The notes under the pieces: generated by a model | Database searches by the model: none | What the model was told of the DNA's origin: nothing | Seen by the model: the letters and a program-made list of their open reading frames with translations, nothing else | Part shown: piece by piece, positions 1 through 8,440 of the stretch | Position numbering within the stretch: the first letter of the stretch is position 1 | Layout of the letters: every line of letters begins with the position of its first letter | NCBI GenBank assembly: GCA_016791115.1 | Contig: JAEUNL010000019.1 | Location: 1 to 64,000, forward strand | Direction: 5' to 3' | DNA from: Rhodocyclaceae bacterium | GTDB taxonomy: Bacteria; Pseudomonadota; Gammaproteobacteria; Burkholderiales; Rhodocyclaceae | DNA length: 64,000 bases | Program-made: the position numbers and the translations under genes

Positions 1-75
1 CTAAACATTGCGACATATGTAATGCCGCATTATTGAATTATACTGATGACAATTCCCCGTTCCGGAGGTGTCATC

Positions 76-600
76 ATGAGGAAGCTCGAAATCGCCGATC
101 CTGAAGTCATGCGAATCGCCATCCAACAAGAAATCGCCCGCTCCGATGAGTCGCGTTACGACCACCGGCTGCATGGCCTGCTGCTGGTCACCGGCGGCCA
201 CAGCTGTCAGCAGGTCGCCGAGCTTTTCGGCGAAGACCGCCGCACGGTGCAGCGCTGGGTCAAGCGATTTGAGAGCCACGGACTGGAAGGAGTGCGCGAG
301 GGCGAACGCCCTGGCCGGCCGGCGACATTGGACGCTAAACAATGGGCGGCACTGGGGCGCGACTTGAGACGCGACCCTGGGGCATTTGGCCTCACCGGTC
401 ATCTGTGGGACGGCAAGCTGCTCTCCGAGCACCTGCGCAAGCGTTATGGCGTCGCTTTGGGCGTGCGTCAGTGCCAACGGATCTTCGGGCAAATGGGTTT
501 CCGACTCCGGAAGCCCAGACCTCAAGTGGCCCAGTCCGACCCCGTAAAGGTCGCGGCTGTTAAAAAAACTGCGCCACCTGGCAAGGCAACGGAACATTGA
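76..600 (+). CDS. IS630 transposase, N-terminal frame (orfA)
   Basis: This is the DNA-binding half of an IS630-type transposase. It has a winged-helix or homeodomain-like N-terminus (CQQVAELFGEDRRTVQRW, about residues 47-64) and a second helical domain with the family-typical LSEHLRKRYG. The ATG at 76 is chosen over the in-frame ATG at 46 because GGAGG lies at 64-68, the right distance upstream. The frame ends at 600 before any catalytic residue. A run of seven A (562-568) lies where the frame must change to join the downstream DDE domain, so a full-length protein of about 345 aa needs a +1 (or -2) shift there. Programmed frameshifting on A-runs is known in this family, but a simple mutation is also possible. 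Confidence 0.8.
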   Translation: MRKLEIADPEVMRIAIQQEIARSDESRYDHRLHGLLLVTGGHSCQQVAELFGEDRRTVQRWVKRFESHGLEGVREGERPGRPATLDAKQWAALGRDLRRDPGAFGLTGHLWDGKLLSEHLRKRYGVALGVRQCQRIFGQMGFRLRKPRPQVAQSDPVKVAAVKKTAPPGKATEH

Positions 601-1114
601 ACTGTGGAGTCTGGACGAATGCCACTTCCAACAGCACGGCACCCGATGCCGCATGTGGGTGCCACCGGAGATCAAGGACCCGGTGCTGATGCACGCCCCC
701 ACCCGCAAATCTGTCGCCTGCTTCGGTGCGGTCAGTCTGAGTACAGGCAAATTCATACGCACCATGTGCGAGAGGTTCGACGCGGTTACGTTCGAAACCT
801 TTTTGAAGAAGCTTCTGCGGCATCGCTCGCGCGGCAAGCGCATGGTTGTCGTCCTGGACAACGCCAGGTACCACCACGCCATACTTCTCAAGCCCTTGCT
901 TCGGAAATATCGCACCGTGCTCAGTTTGCTGTTTCTACCGCCGTACAGTCCACAGTTGGCTCCTATCGAGCGGGTATGGAAGCTGGCTCGCCGCATGGCA
1001 ACGCACAACCGCTTCTTCGCCACGTTGAGCGAACTGCTCGCCGCAGTCGACATATGCTTCGACCGTTGGCGGCAACCCAATTCGGTGCTGCGTAGATTAT
1101 GCGGCATTATTTAA
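560..1114 (+). CDS. IS630 transposase, DDE catalytic frame (orfB)
   Basis: This frame carries the catalytic triad: first Asp in LWSLDECHF (from 602), second Asp in VVVLDNARYHH (about 846-878), and Glu in PPYSPQLAPIERVW (about 939-980). There is no good start codon before the triad; the first ATG, at 653, lies after the first Asp. Expression therefore depends on frameshifting from the upstream frame at the A7 run. Joined at that run, the two halves give a protein of normal family length, so the element may be active. Confidence 0.75.
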   Translation, partial: LKKLRHLARQRNIELWSLDECHFQQHGTRCRMWVPPEIKDPVLMHAPTRKSVACFGAVSLSTGKFIRTMCERFDAVTFETFLKKLLRHRSRGKRMVVVLDNARYHHAILLKPLLRKYRTVLSLLFLPPYSPQLAPIERVWKLARRMATHNRFFATLSELLAAVDICFDRWRQPNSVLRRLCGII

Positions 1115-1155
1115 GACGCTATGTTTAGCAGCCGTTGGTTTCCGGGGGATAGCAG

Positions 1156-2181
1156 GTGATAAAGCATACAACGTCGTCGGTCTGGATGCGCGTCCTGCGG
1201 GACTTGTTCGATGCCAACGGCGTCAATGCCAACAAGCTGTTTTCCGATAGCGGAATCTACATTCCGAATTCGACCGACTTCAACGTCCGCGTGCCGACCG
1301 AAGCCGTCAGCCGGCTGTGGGAGCTTGCGGTCGAGGTCTCCGGAGATCCGGGCATCGCCCTGAAACTGAAGCCGAAGCGCCCCTTGCCGAGCTTCGACGC
1401 ATTGGGCTACGCGATGCTCTCTTCGCCCTCCCTGATATCCGGACTGGAACGTTTTTCGCGCTATCTCAGCGTGGTCAGCTCGGCAGCCGAATCTTGCATC
1501 GAGATTCGTGGCGATCGCATAGCGCTGTATTTCCACCTCCACGGCGGCACGCAGCCCATTCCACGCCAGCGCTACGAATTCGACATGCTATGCCTGCTCG
1601 AATTCTTTCGCTGGGTGATGAATAGCGATCTGGACCCGGTGGTGGTCGAGCTCGGACAGCCAAGGCCGGCCAATCTCAAGCCCTATGAAAAAGCCTTCGC
1701 CTGCGAGGTTGATTTCCAGGCGGAGCACTATTGTTTACTGTTCAGCATGGAACAGGCCTTGCGCCCGGTGCCGACCTTCAATTCCGAACTGGTCAGCCTG
1801 CACGACAGTTATCTGAACGAATGCATGGGACGGCTGAAAGGCAATTCCACGGCCAACCTGATACGGGAGCGCATCGTCCACACGCTGCCCGAGGGCGAGC
1901 CGCAGCGCGCCAAAATCGCCCATGCCTTGCACATGAGCGAACGCACGCTGCAACGCCACCTGGTGGCCGAGGGGACATCGTTCAGCGAGATTCTCGACGA
2001 TGTGCGGCGCGAGTTGTCGGTCAAATATCTGAATCAGTGCCATCTGGAACTGATCGACATTTCCTGTCTCCTGGGATTCAACGGTCAAAGCAACTTTTCG
2101 CGGGCATTCAAACGCTGGTTCAACACCTCGCCAAGGAAGTACAGAGAAGCGCTGAATTGCAGTGAATCGCCTCGGGTCTAG
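1156..2181 (+). CDS. AraC-family transcriptional regulator
   Basis: A 341-residue regulator of the type with an arabinose-binding-like N-terminal domain (about residues 20-210) and a C-terminal double helix-turn-helix (about 235-335). The first HTH is seen around AKIAHALHMSERTLQRHL, and the second has the family motif GFNGQSNFSRAFKRWFN followed by SPRKYR. It starts with GTG after a G-rich Shine-Dalgarno (1145-1149). The IS630 element ends 27 bp before the start, so the native promoter has probably been separated from the gene. No divergent partner is visible, so the target is unknown. Relatives often control fatty-acid, virulence or catabolic genes. Confidence 0.85.
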   Translation: MIKHTTSSVWMRVLRDLFDANGVNANKLFSDSGIYIPNSTDFNVRVPTEAVSRLWELAVEVSGDPGIALKLKPKRPLPSFDALGYAMLSSPSLISGLERFSRYLSVVSSAAESCIEIRGDRIALYFHLHGGTQPIPRQRYEFDMLCLLEFFRWVMNSDLDPVVVELGQPRPANLKPYEKAFACEVDFQAEHYCLLFSMEQALRPVPTFNSELVSLHDSYLNECMGRLKGNSTANLIRERIVHTLPEGEPQRAKIAHALHMSERTLQRHLVAEGTSFSEILDDVRRELSVKYLNQCHLELIDISCLLGFNGQSNFSRAFKRWFNTSPRKYREALNCSESPRV

Positions 2182-2827
2182 TAGGCATTCTGACGTCGCA
2201 TCGGAGACAAAGCATCGTATCTGGAATTCCGAACATCAATTCACCTCGGTGAGAGTTGAATAGAACCTGTAAGGGTCCGCTGAAATCAGTAAACTGTCGT
2301 TGCCTCATCGGAAATTCGAAGGTCCTTTGAGGGTCAAGTGTGTGAGTTCGATGGATCGAGAAGCTGACGTTCAGGCACTCCCTGCTGCCAACGACAGCAA
2401 CCTGCGCGACACCGGCCCTACAACCTTGCCTCCCTCAACGGCGGCATTGGCCGAGGAGTTCGCATTCAGCAAACTCTCTGAACGTCAGTAGCACTTTGGG
2501 AGCTGCCGTAGCTACGTCTAGAAGTCGAAGGTCAGGATTGGGCACGAAGTTCGCGTTCATCGTATGGAGAAGCTGCCATTCAACCCGCATTTCGATCAAT
2601 CGGTGGACTGCCGCCCGAGTCCGGATACAGGCCCAATGGCCGCAGTGGCTGACCTGCAGGCCTTGGATTGCCAGGAAGAAGGTACAACTCGACTCATCAA
2701 ACCCGTCTTGCCGGGCAGGGATATGTGAAAAAAACATGTGGATTGTTTTCAGTAAAACATGTGAATGTCAAAGTCGCAGCCTTTCATGAGCCGAGGACGT
2801 TGATTTCGGCAGGGCTGATTTTCACTC
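2182..2827. other. Intergenic stretch, no recognised gene
   Basis: About 650 bp between the AraC-type regulator and the promoter of the toxin-antitoxin pair. Several short open frames exist on both strands, the longest about 100 codons, but none has a recognisable motif, a good ribosome binding site or a family resemblance. The composition is lower in GC than the flanking housekeeping genes, which fits accessory DNA next to an IS and a toxin-antitoxin module. Confidence 0.5.
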
Positions 2828-2860
2828 TTGCAAAGCTCAATGTAACCCGTATACTGTACG
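2828..2860 (+). promoter_or_regulatory. Toxin-antitoxin promoter and candidate operator
   Basis: TTGCAA (2828-2833) and TATACT (2850-2855) are spaced by 16 bp and match a sigma-70 promoter. The -10 box is embedded in a small palindrome with CGTA/TACG arms (2848-2860), a plausible operator for autorepression by the ribbon-helix-helix antitoxin. A good Shine-Dalgarno, AAGGAG (2869-2874), precedes the antitoxin ATG at 2882. Confidence 0.55.
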
Positions 2861-2881
2861 GACAACGCAAGGAGTGACACC

Positions 2882-3160
2882 ATGGGCGCCACCGTCAAGG
2901 AAGAACGCATCGAAATCCGTCTCGCATCGGCTGAGAAGGACCGAATTCGTCAGGCGGCCATCCTGTCGCACCAGAACGTCAGCGAATTTGTTCTTCGTGC
3001 AGTGCGTACCGTGGCCGACGAGACTCTGGCCTCGCAGACTCGCTTTGTCTTACCTGAAGAGCAGATGAACGCCTTCTATGCCGCCCTTGATCAACCGGCC
3101 AAATTGATCCCGCGTCTAAGGGAACTGCTCAAGAAACCGAGCGTCTTCGAGGCTAAATGA
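2882..3160 (+). CDS. DUF1778 (TacA-type) antitoxin
   Basis: A 92-residue protein of the DUF1778 ribbon-helix-helix family. The N-terminal third (ERIEIRLASAEKDRIRQAA) is the DNA-binding RHH, followed by the conserved SEFVLRAV helix. The C-terminal tail, rich in prolines and charges (LPEEQMNAFYAALDQP), is the part that wraps the cognate GNAT toxin in this family. Its stop overlaps the toxin start by 4 bp (ATGA), so translation is coupled. It is expected to neutralise the downstream acetyltransferase and repress the operon through the palindrome over the -10 box. Confidence 0.92.
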   Translation: MGATVKEERIEIRLASAEKDRIRQAAILSHQNVSEFVLRAVRTVADETLASQTRFVLPEEQMNAFYAALDQPAKLIPRLRELLKKPSVFEAK

Positions 3161-3663
3161 AATTACCGCTACGGGGGCCAGAACTCCTGACGGAGGTCCA
3201 CGACGTATCGGGATTCGACTGCGGCAACGAAGCACTGAACCGTTTTCTACAGCGCTACGCACTCCTGAACCAGCGCAACCAAAGCGCGCGAACTTACGTT
3301 GCAATGCGCGGCGAAACCCGAGTCATTGGGTATTACTCGCTGGCCGCTGCCTCGGCGGAATACGAAACCGTTCCTGCACGAATCGCCAAAGGACTGGCCC
3401 AGCACCCGATCCCGCTTACCCTATTGGCCAGGTTGGCCGTGGATCGGACAGAGCAGGTGACTGGCATCGGGGCAGGGCTGCTCAAGGATGCGCTGAAGCG
3501 CTTTCTTCAAGCACAGTCGATCATTGCCGCGCGAGCCCTTGTTGTCCACGCCAAGGACGAACAGGCCATAGAGTTCTATCAGCACTTCGGATTTGTACCG
3601 TCGCCGCTCGACCCGTATCACTTGTATCTGATGACCAAGGATATCCACGAATGTCTGACTTAG
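3157..3663 (+). CDS. GNAT-family toxin (TacT-type tRNA acetyltransferase)
   Basis: A 168-residue GNAT acetyltransferase placed directly after a DUF1778 antitoxin with a 4-bp overlap, the standard TacA-TacT arrangement. Visible features are the N-terminal FDCGNEALNRFL, the beta-strand VIGYYSLAAASAEYE, the acetyl-CoA pyrophosphate loop in EQVTGIGAGLLKDAL, and the late EFYQHFGFVPS that places the active-site tyrosine. Known TacT-type toxins acetylate the amino group of aminoacyl-tRNA and stop translation. Activity here is inferred from family and context. Length is normal for the family. Confidence 0.92.
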   Translation: MKLPLRGPELLTEVHDVSGFDCGNEALNRFLQRYALLNQRNQSARTYVAMRGETRVIGYYSLAAASAEYETVPARIAKGLAQHPIPLTLLARLAVDRTEQVTGIGAGLLKDALKRFLQAQSIIAARALVVHAKDEQAIEFYQHFGFVPSPLDPYHLYLMTKDIHECLT

Positions 3664-4234
3664 TCACTCGTAAAATGCTGCCTATGCAGTGCCTGCAAGT
3701 GTTTCAGGCAGCGTATACCATCATCCAAATTGCATGCTCTGAAAATTGAGTGCAAATTCGTCAAAAAATTATTTTTTTGGCAGTGTCTGGCAACTGCTGG
3801 ACTCGATAAGCAACAACATTTTGATGGTAAATCTGATGGTGATTTTTCATCCGAAAATCGTTTATCCTTTGTAGATCAACTGGATGAAAATCTCGTGCAC
3901 AATCGAGTGGGAATGAGTCGGGATTGATTCCCCAAGGATTTAATGCTGGACATTCTCCGCATCACTCCGTAGAATGCGCGCCTTGTGCATTGCAGCAATC
4001 GCAATCACAAAGCGCGCATCGCGAACCTGAACTACTACAACGACAAAGCCCCACTGCCCCCTGGCACCGCCGAGATACACATGAGCGGAGCGCCGCACCG
4101 GCACAAAGCTTTCGTGCCGAAATCTCGATCTCTCTGAGTTTTCAAGCAATTTCGTAGGTTGGCGCTGCACTTTCTGCGTCCGTGTCGTCCGCACTGCGGA
4201 ATGACGCGCGCGACCATTTTTACGAAAGAAACTG
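3664..4234. other. Intergenic stretch, AT-rich, no recognised gene
   Basis: About 570 bp between the toxin gene and the helicase. It is clearly more AT-rich than its neighbours, with runs such as the T-rich block near 3770. An inverted repeat with 7-bp arms (3677-3683 and 3706-3712) follows the toxin stop but lacks a T-tract. Short frames of 65-77 codons have no recognisable family. The stretch looks like accessory or remnant DNA trailing the toxin-antitoxin module. Confidence 0.5.
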
Positions 4235-5575
4235 ATGACTTTTGAAGAAATCGGCCTGCACCCGGCCATCCTGAAAGCGCTCGCCGATTCGGGCTATACC
4301 GAACCGACTCCGGTCCAGGCGCAAGCCATTCCCGCTGCCATCGAAGGCCGCGACCTGCTGGTCTCGTCGCAGACCGGCTCGGGCAAGACGGCCGCCTTCA
4401 TGCTGCCGTCGATGCACAAGCTGGCCGTTGCTGCCCAGGATAACCCGCAGCCCGCCTTGAAGACCCCGAACCAGGAGCGCCAGTCGGCACGTTCCCGTGG
4501 TGAGCGGCCGCGCTACGCACCGGCCCAGCCGAAGATGCTGGTCCTGACCCCGACCCGTGAACTGGCCCTGCAGGTCACCACTGCCACCGAAAAATACGGT
4601 GCCAACCTGCGCCGCATGAAGGCAGTTTCCATTCTCGGCGGCATGCCCTATCCGAAGCAGATGCAGTTGCTGGCGCGCAATCCCGAGATTCTCGTCGCCA
4701 CGCCGGGGCGTCTGATCGACCATATGAATTCGGGCAAGATCGATTTCTCGCAACTGCAGATCCTCGTCCTCGACGAAGCCGACCGCATGCTCGACATGGG
4801 CTTCATCGACGACATCGAATCCATCATTGCCAAGCTGCCCGTACAGCGGCAGACGATGCTGTTCTCGGCCACGCTGGAAGGCGTGGTCGGCAAACTGGCC
4901 GAACGCGTGACGCGCAACGCGCAGCGCATCGAGATCGCCCCGCCGCCGGTGGACAAAGCGAAAATCGAACAACGCCTGCTGTTCGCCGACAGCATGTCGC
5001 ACAAGACGCGCCTGCTCGACGCGCTGCTCAAGGACGACGCCCTCGACCAGGCGGTGGTGTTCACTTCGACCAAGCGCTCGGCCGACGATCTTTCGGCATT
5101 GCTGCGCTCGCAGGGTTATGCCGCCGATGCGCTGCACGGCGACATGAACCAGGGCAGCCGCAACCGCACCCTGCGCGCACTGCGCGAAGGCCGCACCCGC
5201 GTGCTGGTGGCGACCGACGTTGCCGCACGCGGCATCGACGTGCCCGGCATCAGCCACGTGATCAACTTCGACCTGCCGAAGCAGGTCGAGGACTACGTGC
5301 ACCGCATCGGCCGCACCGGCCGCGCCGGGCGCGAAGGTGTCGCGGTGTCGCTCGCGATGCACGCCGAACGACACCATGTGCGACGCATCGAGCGCTACAC
5401 CACGCAGCCGATCGCGGTCGGCGTGATCGCCGGTCTGGAGCCGAGCGACCGTCCGCGCCCGACCGGGCCGCGCCCCGGTGAGCGACGTCGCAGCGGCGGC
5501 AAGGAAGACGCGCGTCGCCGCCCCGCGGGCAACGGTGGCCGTCCGACACATCGCAACGGCAATCGCGGCTGGTGA
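4235..5575 (+). CDS. rhlE: DEAD-box ATP-dependent RNA helicase RhlE
   Basis: A 446-residue DEAD-box helicase that unwinds short RNA duplexes during ribosome maturation and cold adaptation. Motifs run in order: the Q motif around residues 3-34, Walker A SQTGSGKT (45-52), PTREL, GG, TPGR, DEAD (180-183), SAT, then ARGID and HRIGRTGR in the second RecA domain (about 330-370). A charged insertion (about 65-98) separates motif I from Ia. The C-terminal tail is short, basic and rich in Arg, Gly and Pro, typical of RhlE and used for RNA binding. The gene stands alone in orientation with the kinase downstream. Confidence 0.95.
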   Translation: MTFEEIGLHPAILKALADSGYTEPTPVQAQAIPAAIEGRDLLVSSQTGSGKTAAFMLPSMHKLAVAAQDNPQPALKTPNQERQSARSRGERPRYAPAQPKMLVLTPTRELALQVTTATEKYGANLRRMKAVSILGGMPYPKQMQLLARNPEILVATPGRLIDHMNSGKIDFSQLQILVLDEADRMLDMGFIDDIESIIAKLPVQRQTMLFSATLEGVVGKLAERVTRNAQRIEIAPPPVDKAKIEQRLLFADSMSHKTRLLDALLKDDALDQAVVFTSTKRSADDLSALLRSQGYAADALHGDMNQGSRNRTLRALREGRTRVLVATDVAARGIDVPGISHVINFDLPKQVEDYVHRIGRTGRAGREGVAVSLAMHAERHHVRRIERYTTQPIAVGVIAGLEPSDRPRPTGPRPGERRRSGGKEDARRRPAGNGGRPTHRNGNRGW

Positions 5576-5604
5576 TCGCGCAGTAGCATTAATGACGGCG
5601 AGGG

Positions 5605-5610
5605 TATACT
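5605..5610 (+). promoter_or_regulatory. Candidate -10 box before the sensor kinase
   Basis: TATACT lies 22 bp before the first possible start (GTG 5632) of the histidine kinase. No convincing -35 box is seen at the matching distance, so this is a weak call. Confidence 0.3.
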
Positions 5611-5631
5611 TGTAAAAATTCTCGCGCGATC

Positions 5632-8424
5632 GTGCGCGGGACGACACAGACCTTCGCCGGGCATCACCCGATCGTGATCAGCCAGACGGGCATCAGCACT
5701 ACCGACACCCTGGTCGGCCTTCACGACCTGCCCGGGCTTGTTTATCGCTGCTCGCCCGACTCCCCGCGTCGCCTGACGCAGATTTCCCGTTCGCCGGCCT
5801 CGCTGTTCGACACGCAGGACGACACGCCGGCCGAATCACTCGACAACTGGATTCACCCCGACGACCTGCCGCGCGTGCGCGCGGCGGTCGGCGATGCCAT
5901 GACCCGGGGTGGCCGGTTCGCCGTCAATTACCGGCTCGTGCGTACGGCCGATACGCGCGAAATCTGGGTGCGCGATTGCGGCGCCGTCGCGCTGGGTGCC
6001 GACCGCCGGCCGGGCGACATAGCCGGCCTGATCGTCACCATCGACCCGCCGGTCGACCAGCGCCTGATCGACGAGCGAGCGCTGCTGCGCTCGGTCATCG
6101 ACGCAATTCCCGACCCGATCTTCTTCAAGTCGCCAAACGGCGTCTATCAGGGATGCAACCGTGCGTTCGCACACGACCTCGGACTCTCCGAACCGGCGAT
6201 TGCGGGCCGCACCGATGCCGATCTGTTTCCCGGCCGTGCCGTTCACGCGGCCGAACAGCGCGCCCAGGCGGTGCTCGCCACCGGCCGCGCGCAGACCACC
6301 GAGCAAGTACTGACGCGCGCCGACGGCCGCGTGGCGCACATGGAGCTGGTGGAAACCGCATACGCGGCGCCGGACGGGCGCATGCTCGGCATCATCGGCG
6401 TGGCGCGCGACGTGACGGAGCGCGCCCTGACCGAAGCCCTGCTGCACACGGTGGCGAGCGACCATCCTCTCGCCGAACTGCTGGACGCCGTGATGCGCTT
6501 TGTCGAATCCCAGGCGCCGGGCGCGATCGCATCGGTCATGCTGCTCGACCCGCCGACGCATCGCCTGCAGTTTGCCGCCGGCCCCAGCCTGTCCGCGGAA
6601 TTCGTGGCTGCCATGGGCGATGTCGCAGTCGGCCCGCACGGCGGCTGTTGCGGCGCAGCCTGCCATCGGCGCCAGCTCGTGGTGGCGGAAGACATCGCGA
6701 CCGACCCGCTATGGGAGGGCCTGCGCGAGATCGCGCTGCGGTACGGCCTGCGCGCCTGCTGGTCGATACCCATCTTCAGCGCAAATGGCGACGTGCTCGG
6801 TGCCATGGCGGTCTACGCCAGCGCGCCCGGCTCGCCGGACGACGGTCACCTGCGCCTCGTCGACACCGCGGCACGCATCGCCGCCATCGCCGTCGAGCGC
6901 CGCAATGCGCGCCGCGCGCTGCGCGAGACGTCGGACCGGCTCGCTGCGCTGGTCGATTCCGCGATGGATGCAATCGTCACCGTCGACGCCGACCAGAACG
7001 TGGTGCTGTTCAACGATGCGGCGGAAAAGATGTTCGGGCTGCGGGCAGACCAGGCGCTGGGCCAGCCGATTTCGCGCTTCATCCCGGCGCGCTTTCGCGA
7101 ACGCCACGACACGTCGTTCCGCGCCTTCGCCGGCGGCGGCACCGATCGACTGCACACCAGCCTGAGCGGCAACGTGTTCGGCCTGCGCGCCGATGGCGAG
7201 GAGTTCCCGATCGAGGCTTCGGTGTCGCGCACCCGCATCAATGGCGAGGTGCTGTTCACCGCGATCATCCGCGACACGACGGAGCACAGGCGCGCCGAAC
7301 AGAGCCAGCGCGAAGCGCTGGCCCGCTTCGAGGCGGTAATCGAGAACACGCCGCTGGTCGCGATCCAGGGTATGACGCGCGACGGCATCGTCCGGCACTG
7401 GAACCGCGCCAGTACGGCCATGTACGGAGTGCCGGCAGAGGCCGCGATCGGACGGCATTTCACCGAGACGCTCGACTGCGGCGAAGCGGCAGACGAAGTT
7501 TCTCGCGAGATCGAACAGGTGTGGGACACCGGGCACGCCATCGGGCCGGTGGAATGGCCCGCCCGGCGGATAGGCGATGGCAAGTCCATGTGGCTCGTGT
7601 CGACCTTGTTCCCGGTGTTCGAGCGCGGCGAAGTCAGCGAAGTGTTTTGCATGGACGTCGACATCACGACCCGCAAGCTGGCGGAAGCCAGTGTCCTGCA
7701 ACTCAACGATGAACTCGAATCACGCGTTCGCCACAGGACCGGGGAGCTACAGGCTGCGCTCGACGAACTGGAAAGCTTCAGCTACTCCGTCTCGCACGAT
7801 CTGCGCGCGCCCTTGCGCGGCATCGACGGCTATGCGCAGGTGCTGGCAGAGGATTACGGCAAATGCCTCGACGAGACCGGCCATTCGCACCTGGCACGCA
7901 TCCGCGGGGCCGCGCAGCGCATGGCCGCGTTGATCGACGATCTGCTGATGCTGGCGCAGATCTCGCGCAGCGAACTGCGCCGCGAGCGCGTCGACCTGTC
8001 CGAGGTCGCGCAGCGCTGGCTGCTGCACCTCGCCGCACTGGACGAAACGCGCCACGTGCGATGGACGGTCCAGCCGGGGCTGCTGGCGCAGGGTGATCCG
8101 GCCCTGCTCGAACTCGTGCTGCAGAATCTGCTCGACAACGCGTGGAAGTTCACCGGCAAGCGCGACGACGCATGGATCGAATTCGGGCAGCGCGACATCG
8201 ATGGCGCGCGCGTGTTCCACGTCACTGACAACGGCGCCGGCTTCGATCCGGCTTATGCCGGCCGGATGTTCGAGCCCTTCCAGCGCCTGCACCACGCGGC
8301 CCAGTTTCCCGGCACCGGCATCGGGCTGGCCACGGTGCATCGCATCGTCACGCGCCACGGCGGGCGCGTATGGGCCGAGTCCGCACCCGATCGCGGCGCA
8401 ACCTTCTTCTTCACGCTCGGCTGA
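5632..8424 (+). CDS. Multi-PAS/GAF sensor histidine kinase
   Basis: A soluble-looking 930-residue hybrid of sensory domains and a histidine kinase. The order is PAS (about 20-140), PAS (145-265), GAF (270-425), PAS (435-560), PAS (565-690), HisKA (710-775) and HATPase (820-930). The H-box is SYSVSHDLRAPLRG, the type shared with phytochrome-like kinases. The N, G1, F and G2 boxes are seen as LLDNAWKFTG, VTDNGAGFD, FEPFQRLH and GTGIGLATVHR. There is no transmembrane segment and no receiver domain, and no response regulator gene is adjacent, so the partner is unknown. The GTG at 5632 is the longest start; another GTG at 5674 is possible. Two PAS domains end in a typical D-(I/V)-T(E/T) linker to the next module. 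The input signal cannot be read from sequence. Confidence 0.88.
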   Translation: MRGTTQTFAGHHPIVISQTGISTTDTLVGLHDLPGLVYRCSPDSPRRLTQISRSPASLFDTQDDTPAESLDNWIHPDDLPRVRAAVGDAMTRGGRFAVNYRLVRTADTREIWVRDCGAVALGADRRPGDIAGLIVTIDPPVDQRLIDERALLRSVIDAIPDPIFFKSPNGVYQGCNRAFAHDLGLSEPAIAGRTDADLFPGRAVHAAEQRAQAVLATGRAQTTEQVLTRADGRVAHMELVETAYAAPDGRMLGIIGVARDVTERALTEALLHTVASDHPLAELLDAVMRFVESQAPGAIASVMLLDPPTHRLQFAAGPSLSAEFVAAMGDVAVGPHGGCCGAACHRRQLVVAEDIATDPLWEGLREIALRYGLRACWSIPIFSANGDVLGAMAVYASAPGSPDDGHLRLVDTAARIAAIAVERRNARRALRETSDRLAALVDSAMDAIVTVDADQNVVLFNDAAEKMFGLRADQALGQPISRFIPARFRERHDTSFRAFAGGGTDRLHTSLSGNVFGLRADGEEFPIEASVSRTRINGEVLFTAIIRDTTEHRRAEQSQREALARFEAVIENTPLVAIQGMTRDGIVRHWNRASTAMYGVPAEAAIGRHFTETLDCGEAADEVSREIEQVWDTGHAIGPVEWPARRIGDGKSMWLVSTLFPVFERGEVSEVFCMDVDITTRKLAEASVLQLNDELESRVRHRTGELQAALDELESFSYSVSHDLRAPLRGIDGYAQVLAEDYGKCLDETGHSHLARIRGAAQRMAALIDDLLMLAQISRSELRRERVDLSEVAQRWLLHLAALDETRHVRWTVQPGLLAQGDPALLELVLQNLLDNAWKFTGKRDDAWIEFGQRDIDGARVFHVTDNGAGFDPAYAGRMFEPFQRLHHAAQFPGTGIGLATVHRIVTRHGGRVWAESAPDRGATFFFTLG

Positions 8425-8440
8425 TCTGCGCGAACGGGCC

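Larger units (their letters stand above)
4..1125 (+). mobile_element. IS630-family insertion sequence
   Basis: The ends form imperfect 25-28 bp inverted repeats. The left end reads ctaaacat then gcg, and after a few mismatches aatgccgc; the complement of the right end (up to base 1128) shows the same blocks at the same spacing. Reading TA at 2-3 and 1126-1127 as the duplicated target gives an original CTAG site, which matches the known IS630 preference for TA/CTAG. The element carries a two-frame DDE transposase. The window starts one base outside this TA, so the left flank cannot be seen. Confidence 0.85.

Noticed and set aside
1-1107. A 368-codon frame opposite the IS630 transposase
   Set aside because: The transposase motifs and terminal repeats explain this DNA; the antisense frame has no family pattern.
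4220-5647. A 475-codon frame opposite the RhlE helicase
   Set aside because: It is antisense to an unmistakable DEAD-box gene and has a His/Arg/Val-biased composition typical of shadow frames.
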